DNA from: Nymphaea colorata
Taxonomy: Eukaryota; Streptophyta; Magnoliopsida; Nymphaeales; Nymphaeaceae
Assembly (NCBI RefSeq): GCF_008831285.2
Contig: NC_045145.1
Location: 24,986,802-25,050,801 of the forward strand
Direction: 5' to 3'
DNA length: 64,000 bases
Positions within the stretch are counted from its first letter, which is position 1, and each line of letters starts with the position of its first letter. The translations under genes were made by a program, and so were the position numbers. The notes under the pieces are model-generated. The model saw only the letters and a list, made by a program, of their open reading frames with translations. It searched no databases and had not been told where the DNA came from. Shown one piece after another: positions 10,945-23,402 of this stretch.

Positions 10945-11345
10945 GATGCTCCTATGTTAAGCTTGCTTCGATTAACATGATAGCCATGAGAGCTTAATGA
11001 TTTTTGTAAGCACAGCTGCAATATGCTCTTCGGATGATGTCGTCTCACAACAATAGTGCCTTGAGCAACTTTGTCCCTAACAAAATGAACATCCACTTCA
11101 ATGTGCTGGCTTCTATTATGAAAAAGTTGGAATGGCTGCTAAATAAGTTGCACTCACATATGGATGGTGGATTTGTTCTTGTTCCAAGGTCAACTAAAAT
11201 ATGTCTACCACGTTGCAGCGTCTATTATGTTGGCACTGCATGACATTCGGTCGCCTCTTTGCTAGACTGAGAAACAACTTGCTGTTTCTTTGAACTTGTT
11301 GCAACAAGATTCAGTCCCAACAAGGTGCATAAACCATCGATTGAT
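10945..11345 (-). mobile_element. Ty1/copia retrotransposon fragment (RNase H end of pol)
   Basis: The minus strand encodes the C-terminal RNase H region of a copia polyprotein. In order it has SSKKQQVVSQSSKEAE, a frameshifted region with CCACCAT and an AAIPTF remnant, then HNRSQHIEVDVHFVRDKVAQ and SLSSHGYHVNRSKLNIG. These match the copia motifs SS-x-EAEY, HxRTKHIEID-xHFVR and the terminal RSKLN. At least one frameshift and stops near 11230 show it is dead. Integrase, reverse transcriptase and LTRs are absent, and the left end is cut by an R2 repeat. Confidence 0.85.
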
Positions 11346-11659
11346 CATTTGGGCATTCGGCCCTGTCTGCACCGCTATATTTATATGAATTTCTTTGTTC
11401 TTGGATGGTTTGAGCTTTGAAGATTAGACCATTATGAATGGTAGCTTTTAAGAATCTTAATATTCTCTTGACAGGTCCCCATCAGATTCTACATGATCCT
11501 AATAAATTGGCTGAACCTTGTAATTACCCCCAAATTTTCAAGGATAATATATATCTAGAAGCTTTCACAATTATTTTCAACAATTTTGGGTCTCAAATAC
11601 TTCAATTTATCGCAGTTCTTATCCAATTACCCTCTAATTTGGTTTTTTACTATATTTTG

Positions 11660-12330
11660 GAACTCATTTGAATTTAAATCTAAACTTTGAACCCAAGCCC
11701 AACCTCAATCTTGGGTGAAATTCATGCAATCTAGATCTAAACCCAATCCAAAATCCCAAGTCAAGATCCAAAAATCAAGCCTTAAATCCAGATCTGGATC
11801 CAAATACCAACTTTAGAAAAAAAATAGATCCCTAGATCCTAATCTGGATCTAAAACTGAGCTCTAAATCTAAAACTATGCCTTATATCCAAATTCAGATC
11901 CAAATTCAAAGTTTTAGATCCAAAATATAACTTAGATCTAGATCCATATCGAAATCCAACCAGATCAAATCCTGCCCTCGATCCAAAACGGAGGTCAAAA
12001 ACTCATATAGACTCGAGAATCAAAATGAGGACCAAAATAGGAAAATAGATTCAGAAAATCGTCCACAGGTCAGATTAGATCAAAATACCAAAAATCTAGA
12101 AAAAAAATATTTCAGGCTCAAATGTTTGAAATCGAGCACGAGAATCAATTCCCAACATCATTCGCAAGCTCCCCCTCACTTTTCAATTCGACTCAGCTTC
12201 GTAAAATCCAAATCTGGATGTACAATCCATATTTCAAGCCTAAACAACCACCTAATTCATTATCCAACCTTCGACATCGATCCGGGCCCTTCTGATTCAA
12301 GAAAATTGGATCCGGATAGAAAACAATCCT
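11660..12330. repeat. Degenerate ATCCAAA/AGATCC-rich repeat
   Basis: Irregularly repeated words AGATCCAAA, AATCCAGATCTGGATCC and CCCAATCC run for about 650 bp. The pattern is a decayed tandem array or a repeat with internal repetition. The 94-codon frame at 12126-12410 is not convincing as a gene. Confidence 0.6.
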
Positions 12331-12659
12331 GGAATCATAAAAATAGAGCGGGACCGTTTTGTAAAAGGAATATTTTACCTCTTAAAAGTATTACATATTT
12401 TTGTTGTTAAACTTTTTGGTTTTTTAGGGTGGACCTACCTGGGGATGGCAGGGGGCTCAAAGGGCACCCTTGCTATTGAATGCTATCGTTGAGTGTGCAC
12501 TCAGAATAGGGTCTGCTACCTTGACAATCTCTTTTGTTGGTAAAAAATTGATTCAAGGAAAGAGGTTTTGCTATTCTTGGGTAGACTTTAACCCTGTCAA
12601 CCCCTCCAAATGGTGTTTGCAGGGCTAAGAGCCAATCTCTACAAGTCAAACTTAAGAAC

Positions 12660-12965
12660 AAAATAAAAATAAAAATAATTCAAAAACTAAAAAATCATAA
12701 GAAATATGGAGGAATTGAAAAACTTTCAAACGTTGAATTTTGGCTCTATTTCATTTTATAAATACCCCACGTCTTCATCCTTGGGTATGACTAACCTTTG
12801 GGGAATTGCTTGGCCCCTCAAACTAAGAGCTATGAAGTCCTTTTTATCTTTCTTCCTTCATCTATTCTTCTCTCTCTCTTTGAACAGTTCTTCATCTTAA
12901 AACTTGGGATTCTCCTTCTTTTCCAACCTTTGTCTTCAATGAGTAGAAAGGGTGGTACGTGGAGA
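12660..12965. repeat. Segment shared with 55240-55556
   Basis: Both copies run in the same orientation from CAAAATAAAAATAAA to TCAATGAGTAGAAAGGG, including AGCTxTGAAGTCCTTTTTATC and CCTTCATCTATTCTTCTCTC. Each lies near an RLK 3' exon (A and D). Reading frames are not conserved, so no gene is called. Confidence 0.7.
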
Positions 12966-14480
12966 CCCTTGGAAAGCTTCTTCAACACGTTAGAGTTTTC
13001 ATTTTGGAAGCTTCATTGTTTGATTAAAGTAAAGGACTTAGCTCTTCTTGAACTATACCATCTCGAGGTATGTAATCTCATTTTCTCTTCATCTTCCCTT
13101 CATCATCTCTCCATGGTCAGCTCTTGAAATTTCCTCCTCAAAGCCAGGAGCCACATTTGAGTGCACTGGAAGTATGAGTAAGGTGAAGCCAAGTCTTGTT
13201 TGTTTGATAAATTCAAATAGGCACGATATGTGTCCTTTTAACCTTCCATTGAATGTATGCCTTCAAATATATAAAATGCATGTATAGCAAGTTGAATTTT
13301 GAAGTTGCGGCTTGTCTAACACAGGAAAAAACACTATGAATATATAGATGATGTTAAAATGCAATTTTGTATTATCTATATGATTAGTTTTGACATCATT
13401 TAGATCCTCATTGCCTTGATAAAAAACCTATTGGCCGTCCTATTAGTGGCCTTTAAAGAGTCATCCACATTTAAAAGAGTCTATTCCCAACGAGATTTAA
13501 GAACATGAGGAGCATTCTTTATTGATAGTTGTTTTTTTTTTTAAGTTAGTCTCACTCCCACACCCAATGGTGGGAGAGACATACTTTTTTGCAATAATAA
13601 ATGAAATATTTTCAACTTTGTCTCTCTTTCTCTCTCTCTCTCTATATATATACCTTATTTTTAAAGGGATTTCAATAATAAGTCCTCCCTAGGAGGATAT
13701 AGAGACTTACCATAGGCTCTCTCATGAGTCCAAGTTCCTCTGTCAGCTACATAAAATATTGAAGTTGAAATTTTCAAAATTATCTCCTAAGTCTTAATTT
13801 CTATATAAAAATAAAAGAGGGGTTAAAATAACTTGTTATTAGATCCATTTTTTTCCTTGTTTTCTTCGCTCTTTCTCAATTTATCTTTTTTTCTCTAAGA
13901 ATCTTTATATCACTTGACTGTTCTTTAAAATCTCTATTTTACTAATTTTCCTTTCTCTATTTCTTCTCTCCCTTAAAAATCTTTACATCTCTCTCTCTCT
14001 CTCTCACTCACACACATACATTTTTCTCCTAAAATCTCTTGCTCTTCTATTAGTTTTTCTCTTTATTTCTTTGCACTCTCTTATAAATCTTTATTTCTCT
14101 CTTTCTTAATTTTCTCTTAAAATTTCTTGCTCTTTTATTATTACTTTTTGTCTATATTTTGTCTCTCTTAAAAATCTTTATCTCACTCTCTCTAACTGTT
14201 TTGATAAAGGTTTATGAAATATTTTCCTTTAAAAAGAATTTCCTTCCCTTGCTTTATAAAGTTTTAACTTCTTTATCAAGTACCACACCATATATAGGTT
14301 GAAGATAATGTTTGGGCGAATATAAAATGCATCATGATCAACACGTCAGGAATGACCAAGGCTCCTACCAACAGGCTAGTCCCTTTTTCCTCTTTTGAAA
14401 ATAAAAATAATTTTTAATACACTTCAAAACAAAACATAAACAAATTTTGGGATGCACACAACCTTATTTGCACACAAGGC
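12966..14480. other. Pyrimidine-rich gene-free region with microsatellites
   Basis: Contains (CT)n runs at about 13617-13650 and 13990-14015. Between 13850 and 14200 there are loosely repeated words such as TCTCTTAAAAATCTTTAT and TTTCTCTCTTTCT. No gene is seen. Confidence 0.55.
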
Positions 14481-15320
14481 AGTATCAGGCTGAGTGAGGT
14501 ACACATATTGCAATGCTTCCACAATACTTCAACATAAGCTTTGAATTGTGAGCAACATTCATGCATTTTTGTATGCTTGAAAAGATTAAAGATATTACTT
14601 TCTTTGAGATAACACCAAGCTTCCTTTCAGCATTGGTGGATTCGCTTCCTAGGAAATAGAATGAAGATTTTCCAAGTTTCACTTTTGCTTGTAGGGGGAG
14701 GGGTCTTCTGTTTAACTAACAGGGTCATTTTGGTCTTTTGGTCATTTTTAGTCCATAACACATGGTCCTTTGTTAGAGGGCCATTACATATAACATGCTC
14801 CAATAACACGATGTTGCTCACAACATATAATTATCATCCTCCTCATTCAAGGGCTTTTCTTTTGATAAAATTGGACTTCAGTCCAAAACTTACTGGAATT
14901 GTTCATTTTCATTCTTTCTTCTTGTTGTGCATTTTTTTGGTAGGTTTGAGAAATTGTGCTGAGGATATAGTACATCAAATTTAGAAAATTGGAAGGATTT
15001 ATGTGAACTATGGCTATAGTGGTGTCCTTACTTAGAACAAAGCACAAACTGCAAAAATGGACTAAGTTCCAAGCCTCTTTCACGTAACTTGCACTGGAAA
15101 TGTGAGTTATTCTACAAGATTAGTCACTCAAATGCCTTAGGAATAGAACACCCAAGCATATTAAGCATATCTTTATTAAATCCTTTACGCGACTGTAATT
15201 GAGCAATGCAAGTGAGAGCTTTCATGAAAGCAATCAAACTACATTTCCACCTCCAACTATTTTAGCCAATGGCTGGTCGTGCCCCAGAATTAAATCTCAT
15301 TGCATCTATGGATATATTTT
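14480..15320. repeat. RLK 3'-flank module (shared with 53430-54740)
   Basis: This sequence downstream of RLK A matches the sequence downstream of RLK D: the near-identical GGTCATTTTGGTC, TCCATAACACAT, ATTCAAGG and AAAATTGGACTTCA stretches follow in the same order. It marks the downstream end of the RLK duplication unit. Confidence 0.75.
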
Positions 15321-15895
15321 GAGTTATCCTTCTATCATTTTTGTCTTATGTCGTATCCTTCTCAGCCCTACAACCACTTCGTTCATGTCCATTCTCTCAT
15401 TTGGAGAGACATTTGAACATGACAAGCCTATCTCCATTATCATTACCAGCAGCTCATTCATAGCAGCTGATCTTTCAGTTGGAGTAGTATTGCTTTCATT
15501 CAAAAGATGGCTGTCAATGACATCTGAAATTGCAACAGGAAATGCTTCAGTCACCCATTGCCTCAAACTAAAATCCCCATCAAACTGTTCATCAGTAGGC
15601 TTTCTTCCTGTAAACATCTCAAGGAGCAGAATTCCGTTGCTGTAGACATCGACTTTGGCTGACACCTTTCCGGCCATCCCAAATTCTAATTCGACCACTC
15701 AACAATATTAGACATGATTATCAAGCACAATATAATTGGCTAATGCTCATCTATGACACAATTGCACTAATTGGTTTTGGGCAAGAGGCCTGGAAATTAA
15801 TGGACTTAAGATCAATTGAACATCCAATCCTGCCTTTCTCTTGTTGTATTATCATATATACATCTAAAAAAGAATACAAGATTATGATTTAGAAC

Positions 15896-16146
15896 TAGAC
15901 ATGGTTATCGGGCCGGCCCGGGTCAGCCCGAAGGGGCCGATCCGTTCTCATAACTTTTAAATATTAATTTTTATTTTATTAATAATACATATCTTGTTAT
16001 TTAAAATATATTTATATTAAAAAATTTATGTTATATTAAAAAATATTTTTTTATGTAACCAGGATGGGCCAGGGCTTGGATTTTGGACATAAGGCCGGCA
16101 CGAACCCTGTTCTTATCGGACTGGTCTGGCCCGATGCCCAAGTCTA
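15896..16146. mobile_element. hAT-type MITE in the RLK A intron
   Basis: A 251-bp element has terminal inverted repeats TAGACATGGTTATCGGGCC and, on the other strand, TAGACTTGGGCATCGGGCC. It is flanked by a perfect 8-bp direct repeat TTTAGAAC at 15888-15895 and 16147-16154. Eight-bp target duplications are characteristic of the hAT superfamily. There is no coding capacity. The outer parts are GC-rich (GGGCCGGCCCGGG) and the core is AT-rich. Confidence 0.85.
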
Positions 16147-17028
16147 TTTAGAACTGAAGTCCTAATATCTGATATTCAAGTGCTCTTAAAAGAATTCAAA
16201 CATGCATCCAGATTTATTCTATGGGGCATGTGAGATTTGTCCAGTTTCATTAATTGTATGAAGCAGTGATTTCACAATATAAAGGCCTAATTAAACTAAT
16301 CTTCCTTCTAATTCTCCAGTGATCTATCTCAAGGTTCTCTAAATGGCTCTAAATCGAGTGAATTATTCAGTAGTGCCGATTGTTGACCATTCTTAAGCCA
16401 TTAGGTAGAAAGGTATTTATGATTAGGATTCTTTTATACAAGAAAGGAAAAAAGTTTATAACTTCTGTTAAAAGAAGAAGATCAATTGAAGATTCTTGTC
16501 TGTTGAGGACATGCAAAAAACAGATGTGTACATGAGCACGAAACAATGCAAAAACTAGCATAAAACACCATAAGCCATGTGATCAACAAATGAATTGTCC
16601 ATGTAAAATAGTTGATTAATGACTTTGCATTATTGAGCTAGGAACCACTTGTGCATGTCTTTACGTGTGAACCACAAAATCATGAAGATTAGATGGACAT
16701 GGGTGTTTTCACATCAATTAATATATTTATTGATGTCATATTGCAAACCACAGAAGAGTATAATTAGTTAAACCACACAAGTCAGGACCAAACAATATAT
16801 ATATATATATAGGTATAGACATATATAATTGAAATCAGTTGGCTACCTATGTTACTGATGACTCTTTTTCATATTTTGTGACCCTAAAACAGTCTCAATG
16901 CTAAAAGCGGTTGTCAAAACATCGGCTATCATCAATGCATTTTTTTGCAATGTTTAAAACATGCAAAATTTAAAAAAAGCTTAGTCAGCTTATTTCAATA
17001 TAAATAAATGAATGAATGAATATATATA

Positions 17029-17151
17029 GAGTGGGTGGGTTTGCCAGTCCTAATGGACTCTCTCTTTCCCTCTCTCTCTCTCTATATATATATATAGAGA
17101 GAGAGAGGAGGGAAAGAGAGAGTCCATTAGGACTGGCAAACCCACCCACTC
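17029..17151. repeat. 123-bp near-perfect hairpin in the RLK A intron
   Basis: The left arm starts GAGTGGGTGGGTTTGCCAGT at 17029 and the right arm ends with its exact complement at 17151. The arms are about 56 nt long and differ by one inserted base, with a short (TA)n loop. Single-arm relatives occur at about 45.45 and 55.1 kb, so this copy is a head-to-head arrangement of that repeat. Confidence 0.9.
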
Positions 17152-19915
17152 TCTCTTTGTCTCTCTTTATCTCACCTCATCACCTCTTCAGGCAAAAATA
17201 CTCACACTTCTTCTAGACACAAAATTTATGAAAAGACAAAAGAATAAGAGATAGTACTACCTGGTGCAATGTATCCGATGATTTCAAGGGTAGCTGTATG
17301 AGTAGAAGAATTCAGACCAACTAGAATCTTTGCAATGCCAAAATCGCTGACGTATGCTGTCATGTTCTCATCTAGAAGCACATTACTTGCCTTCAGATCA
17401 CAATGAACTACAGTTTCCGAGTAACCATGGTGAGGATATTCTACAGCACAAGCCACATCAATCATGATATCCAATCTCTGTAAGAGATTCAAGTGATGGT
17501 CACCCGAATGTAGACAGACTTCTAGGCTGCCAAGGGGCATGTATTGGAGAACTAAAGCCTTGAAATCTGTACTAGAGCAGGACGTAATGACTTTAACAAG
17601 GTTTCAGAACCTGATTTGGTGGATGACAGTGCACTCGATGTCAAAACTTTTAGATGCACCCTCAAATAGCAAATTAAGGACCTTAACTGCCACAGTAGTT
17701 CCATCTGCAGAATTGCTTTGTACACTGAACCAAAGCTTCCATTCCCAAGAAAATTTGCATTACTGAAGTTGCTCGTCACATGCAATAGCTCTCTGTAAGA
17801 AATCACTAAAAGTGTAATTCCTCGTAATCTTTCAATGCCATCAGGATGTTTCAACATCCCCCCTCTTTCTATAGCATGAGATACCAATGAGTGTGCAAAC
17901 AATGACCACAAGTGCTGAGCCTCCAATTGTGCAAGGAGCAATCACTCTAGCCGCATTGTTCTTACTTTGCCTCTCTCTTTTTTGTCTAAACACAATGGAC
18001 ATGGAATTTGGGTGCTCCACATAGTGCATAGTTTCCTAGGAAGGACTCGGCAGAAAGGTTTGCAAACGTTCCACCACTTGGAATCTCTCCTTCCAATAGA
18101 TTGAAGGACAAGTCCAAGACCTTGATGTGTTGAAGTTTCTCCAATGATTTTGGTATCTCACCCAAAAGCTTATTGTCGGAAAGGTCAATAGCTTCAATGT
18201 TTGCCATGTGATCAAGTTGTTCAGGAATGTGACCATCGAATGTGTTCTGAGACAGATTCAAATACTTTAGCATTTGGAGCTTTGATAATGATGCAGACAA
18301 CTCTCCACTCAGCTTGTTTCAGAGATATCCATGTCAATCATCATGGAAAAATTCCCGAGATCCAGAGGCAGGTGACCAGTGAAAGAGTTGTCTTGCAAGT
18401 ATAGCTCCAACAAATCCTTCAACTCACAAAGACCTGGCAGTAGTGTTGGTAACAAATTGTTTGAGTGTAGACTCATCTGTTGCAAACTAGTGAGATTGTT
18501 TATAGAGCTTGAAATTGACCCAATTAGCATGTTGCGTTCAATAACAAACACATACATGCGGACCAATTGGTAGATTGATTGCGGGATTGGGCATTCTAAT
18601 GCATTGTTATCAATATACAACTCTTATAAGTTGTGCATCTGTCCTATATTTGGTGGAATGAGCCCTTTTATTTTGTTGGAACTCAAACATAAGGAAATTA
18701 ACTTGGTCAAGTTGGCTACGGCCAATGGGATAGTACCTTCAATCAGATTAAACGAAAGGTAAAGTCTTGACAAGGTGGTTGTCAGGTTTCCAACAGTGGC
18801 TGGAAGAGTGCAATTCAGAAGGTTTTGTGACAGAACAATTTCCTTTAGCAGTCGACAGTTGGTGAACGATGTGAGAATGGAGAGCTCATGGTTGCCAGGG
18901 ACATTGGTCAACATATTTCTCCATTGGGAAATGCACCTGAGTTGTGACAGAGTACCTAATTCTAATGGTATTGGACCACTAAATTTTCTCCTTTCTGCAC
19001 TAAGAAGTTGAAGTCTTGTAGCATTAGAAAGAAAAGCTGGGAAAGGGCCATCAAAATTGCTAAATCCCATATAGAGTCATTGGAGATTGGGCAGGAAGCG
19101 GCCTGCATCTTTTGGGAGATCCCTGTTAGTTGATTGGACATGAAACTCAAATCCTCAAGAGCAGATAGGTTAAACAAGCTCTCAGGCAGTGTACCAGTGA
19201 CAATGTTCATTTGCACGATAAAGCCATCAAGTCGGTTAGGCTTCCCAACTCAGGAGGAATGTTCCCTGTATCTGATTTTGATCGATAATAAACCACTCCA
19301 GTTTTATGAGATTAGCCAAAGCAACTGGAATGGTGCCGGTGAGCCTATTACCAAGAATGTTGAAGCACTTGATTTCTGACAAACCGCCTAGAAACTTTGG
19401 GATGCTTCCATAGAATTGGTTATCATGTGCTGACAGTATTTGGAGAACTCGACAATGGCTCAGTGTTTGTGGGATCAACCCCTCAAAATTGTTTTTTCTT
19501 ATAGAAAGATTGTCTAACAGAGGGAGATGACTAAAATGCTCGAAAAGGTGACCATGGAAACTGTCCTTCGAGAGATCAAGAACCTGTAAGAAGGAGAGAT
19601 TGCTGATGTATGGGGAGATAGTACCTTCGAGTGCCTTTTCGGAGAGGTTCAGAGCAACGACCCTGTGTGACCACGACCGCATGACACTCCTGTCGAGTCG
19701 CAGAAGGAGATGTTGAAATTCCAATTTGATAACACATTATAAGGGTCTTTAGGGACATGGGATTTGAAAGACAACAATGCGAATTGATCAGTCACGTTGC
19801 TCAGAGAAACAAGGGCTGAGGGCACCTCCCCTTGGCCGAGAACCACAACCAAGGTGAAGGAGGAGAAACACAATAGAAACACACGTGGCTGAGGTGACCG
19901 GCCGGTGCTTGTCAT

Positions 19916-20135
19916 GCCTGTCTAATTTTCTATGCAAAACATGTACGAAAAGAAGAAGAAGCTGGTCTTTGATTTATGTGTGGATTTACTTATAGAAAAT
20001 TTGTGTATTTCTTTACAAATTGAAGAAGACTCAGGTCTACTGCTTTGGAACATACTGCTTCACACTTCCAAATCCAGCCGCACGACTAATTGTTACATCA
20101 ATGAGGCTTTTTCTTGGCCTTCTTTTGTGTGACTA
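19916..20135 (-). promoter_or_regulatory. Conserved 5' flank of the RLK genes (copy A)
   Basis: Sequence directly upstream of the RLK A start is shared with RLK B (31160-31400) and RLK C (38373-38660). Shared words include AATTTTCTATGCA, GACTCAGGTCTACTGCTTTGG and TCCAAATC. It probably holds the 5' UTR and proximal promoter, but I see no distinct TATA box that I would place. Confidence 0.4.
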
Positions 20136-20551
20136 ATTGCTTCCATGTGCTGGTTGTTTATTTATTTTTCAAAAGAATATAATTTTCACATTTTGCGCTG
20201 ATTAATAACCAGCACATTTTAGCAATTCCATCCGCTCGTTTCAAATGCTGATTTTTCCAACGTTGCAGCCAGACCATGACCAATTCGTGCTTTATGAACG
20301 TCCATTGACTCAAAATAGCCATCATGGTCAGATGACAACATTGTGAAAATCCGCATCTCAAACGAGTGGATGAAGTTGCCTAGCAACTTCTGTGTTGTCA
20401 GCCGATCCGGTGATTTAAACGACTTCTTTGTGAATCAGCATAAAATATGAAAAAATATATTTTTTTGAAAAATAAATAAACAGTATAAAAAACTAATTAA
20501 AAACAATTTTTTTAAAAAAAGGTGGACTGGATAAAATTGACGTGGTGAAGA
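20136..20551. other. Gene-free stretch
   Basis: AT-rich sequence without supported genes or repeats, ending in A-rich and T-rich runs near 20450-20515. Confidence 0.45.
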
Positions 20552-20991
20552 CTTGAAGCAACGGGCCAACTAAGTCACACAGATATGTCGTATCCGTGTC
20601 GATACGGGGATACAAAGATACGACATGGATACCGCATGGATACGTTTTGGATTGGCTCTTGATCAGACACGATCCAAACCACAAAGAAAACCAGATTTTA
20701 AGTTAGGTTGAGCTCTTCTCCCTTACTTCTTGTGGTTTTTTTCTGTTTTTCTAATAGATGACTATAATGATAATATTGATAAACAATGTTTTCTGACAAA
20801 CAATGTTTTGCTTGTAACTTTAAGAGTGAACTATTAATTTATAATTTTTTTCAATTTATAATTTTTGAGAATATTATATTTACTGAATCCACGTATCTCA
20901 GAATTATGAAAATTGCTGTGTCCACACCTGTATCCCCATATCCGCACCCGTATCGTACCCCCACCCGTGTGACTTAGCTGGCCGATTCAAG
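20552..20991. mobile_element. MITE-like element with GGCCA(A/G)CTAAGTCACAC ends
   Basis: The left end reads GGCCAACTAAGTCACAC and the right end, on the minus strand, GGCCAGCTAAGTCACAC; similarity extends outward to CTTGAA on both sides. Next to each end lie inverted GATACGGG/CCCGTATC words (CGATACGGGGATACAAAGA on the left, CACCCGTATCGTACCCCCAC on the right). The 440-bp element has no coding capacity. I could not define a target-site duplication. Confidence 0.7.
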
Positions 20992-22149
20992 CCAATAATA
21001 TTGCACTAATCAAGCAATCTAGCAGTTGCAAACATTTTCATGACCGATGAGAACCACCACTTACAGTTAGGTTGTGAGAGATGACAACCAAAATTAGGAA
21101 GTAAATATAATGATAAAAAACACATTTTTTTTTTGAAAAAGCTGTGCTAGAACATGAAAAATAAGTCCGCTGAATAAAATGGCAAAAAGATAATTATTTT
21201 GAAAAGAATGTGAAAACAAAAAAACGTGGTTTTCCTGTCTTTTTCATATTTTTTTCAATTTTTTCAATTTTTTACAAACTTACCTTATTTTTTTGCATTT
21301 TTTGCTTTTTATTTTTCATGCTCACTGTATTATACGATAGACAGACCTCCCTGTTTAAAAAGCAAAAACAAATATTCGTGATTATGGTAGAAACCTATTT
21401 ATGGATATATATAAAAAAAAGTTGACAATTCACAACTTTGGTTGAAATTGAATAGAGTAGGAAAGGGGTAAAGGGAAATAAGATACTGGCAAGACCAAGA
21501 AAAAGACTCATCCACGTAATTAGCCATACATTGCTGGACCCACCCACATTTGATTTCTTTGAAATAATCAGACATATTGTCCTTGAGTTTGGAAAGAAAG
21601 AGCGTCTTCCTTAATTTTTTTTCACGCGCAATGAAATTTCGGATCCATTACCAGACCCACCCACATTTGATTTCTTTGAAGAAGAAGCCCAAGTCCTTTT
21701 CTTTTGTATTGTTTCTGCACAGACTAGGACCCTACAGTTTGCAGCATTCACACGAACTTATGAAGAAAGAGCCTAAGGACAGTTGAACTTATAGCGACGA
21801 ATATCTATCTAATCAGGATCCAATGAAATGCTTGGGAGACCCCTGGTAGGTGAGTTGTAAAATATGACAACTATGTGTGTTGGCCTTAATTATCGGTCTA
21901 ATTCTTAAGATATTTGTCAAATTCATGGAAATGTTAGGTGTTGACTCAACCCTTCAAAAACACACAACAGGAAGCAAACCAAAACACACAAAAATAGAGC
22001 TTAATTTTTATGTAAGACTGAAGGAGCCAAAAAGCATATTATTTGACAATCATTTCTTTGGCGACTTATAGCATGACCAGTACTCAAATATTTAATCCAC
22101 AAGAGAAATAAGATCTTCATTACTTGCACAAGCACATCAGTGCTCTATG

Positions 22150-22325
22150 TTAGAATGTATATGTCAGAACCGAAATATAGTTTCAAAATTTTAATAGACC
22201 AAACTAAAATTTTTCAACTTTTTTATATACGTTAAACTTAAATTTATGAAATTTCAATGTTTGAATTTTTTAAAATTTGATGCTTGGGGGCCAAGGCCCT
22301 GCCGGCGGCGCCCCTGCCTCCGTCT
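22150..22325. repeat. R2-like repeat, copy of 4145-4312
   Basis: Same AT-rich core and GGGGGCCAAGGCCCTGCC end as at 4.2 kb. Confidence 0.5.
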
Positions 22326-22670
22326 GTGATGTGTGTTGTAACTGTGGATCTGTCTAAATTACTACTAACAATTTTGGCTTGATATACAATTTCTTGTTAG
22401 ATATTATGGAATTGTAATAGTCACTGGTATCATACCTCAAAGCATTAACATAGCTTAATGATTTAGGCAAAAGCCAAAAAACCAACAATCAAAAATCATA
22501 TCAACAAAAGAACATGAACTTAATGATCTTTCTTTTGGAAATGTTTCGTAACATATTTTATTGATGTTTTAATCAATTAAATGGATTTCAATTTTATCAA
22601 AGTGCTTCCTAAATGTTGTTTGTCACATTAAGGCCTGTACATGAGTATATCAATCACACAATTAGTATGA

Positions 22671-22783
22671 TATACATATAGTTCTGATGCTCATATCTTG
22701 CTTCAAGATATACATATATTTCTGATGCTCATATCTTGCTTCAAGATATACATATATTTCTGATGCTCATATCTTGCTTCAAG
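22671..22783. repeat. 38-bp minisatellite, three units
   Basis: Three near-identical units of about 38 bp contain TTCTGATGCTCATATCTTGC and TTCAAGATATACATA. The paralogous position at about 4660-4695 has one unit, so the expansion followed the block duplication. Confidence 0.9.
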
Positions 22784-23156
22784 CGAGTAATCAAACCTGG
22801 TGATTGGTCATACTGTTTATAGATGATAATTAGTCACTGAGTTGATCTGACCATCACATACAGATTCTAGTATTTGGATCCCTATGTTACTGAAATGACA
22901 AAAATCCAGAATCCATAAGTTAAAGCACACAAATAAGCAATTATTTCACATAAGACTGTAAAAATATCAGTCATATATACCTGTGGAAGATACGTAGCTG
23001 ATGCATGCCAACAACCACCAACATCTAGCTCCAACAAAAAAAAAAATCAAAATATCATTGAAATGTCTTCACATAAGCATCTTAAACATATTATCCTGGT
23101 GAAAGGGTCCATGATCAAAGATGCATGGTAGAAGCTCTAGGAACAAAGCAGGAATT

Positions 23157-23330
23157 AGGGGTTGTCTGCTAATCACAACAGGATATTATTGTTATATATA
23201 TCTGCCATAATATTTAAGGTAGATTCATGGAATGTTATAACCTAATATTACATAAATCTACCTAATATTTGGGACAAATGTATGAAACAGTTACATACTG
23301 TTATTGTTGCCAAACGGACCCAAGATCAAC
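23157..23330. mobile_element. Small nested MITE, second copy
   Basis: Left end GGGGTTGTCTGCTAATCACA; right end on the minus strand GGGTCCGTTTGGCAACAATA. Same element as at 5003-5165 and about 57110-57270. Confidence 0.5.
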
Positions 23331-23402
23331 ATAAGATATAAACATATGCTGAGGCAACTTATGATGTACATAGCTTCACCTAGATCTGTTGGTGGTGAGA
23401 AA

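Larger units (their letters stand above)
15324..19915 (-). pseudogene. LRR-XII receptor-like kinase pseudogene A (EFR/Xa21/At3g47570 type)
   Basis: The ATG at 19915 opens a signal peptide (FLLCFSSFTLVVVLG) and an LRR N-terminal cap (DQFALLSFKSH, ISFCDSTGVSCGRG). LRRs of the form LxxLxLxxNxxxGxIPxxL cover about 19.65-18.05 kb, followed by FLGNYALCGAPKFH and a membrane helix near 17.9 kb. The kinase follows with glycine loop GNGSFGSVYK, catalytic VHCDLKASNVLLD (non-RD, HCD instead of HRD) and SDFGIAKIL. The donor at 17261 (ACCAG before GTAGTA) and acceptor ending at 15686 (ATTAG before AATTTG) rebuild the APE motif as APEFG and define a 1575-bp intron. The last exon (15324-15685) encodes DVYSNGILLLEMFTGRKPTD and RQWVTEAFPVAISDVID. 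It is broken by a frame change after the N-terminal cap, several in the LRRs, a 1-nt deletion after SVYKAIL, and a stop near 17610. In this family the intact protein is a plasma-membrane pattern-recognition receptor. Confidence 0.9.

Noticed and set aside
22671-22783. CRISPR-like array
   Set aside because: Units are directly adjacent with no unique spacers, and the sequence is plant nuclear DNA; it is a minisatellite.
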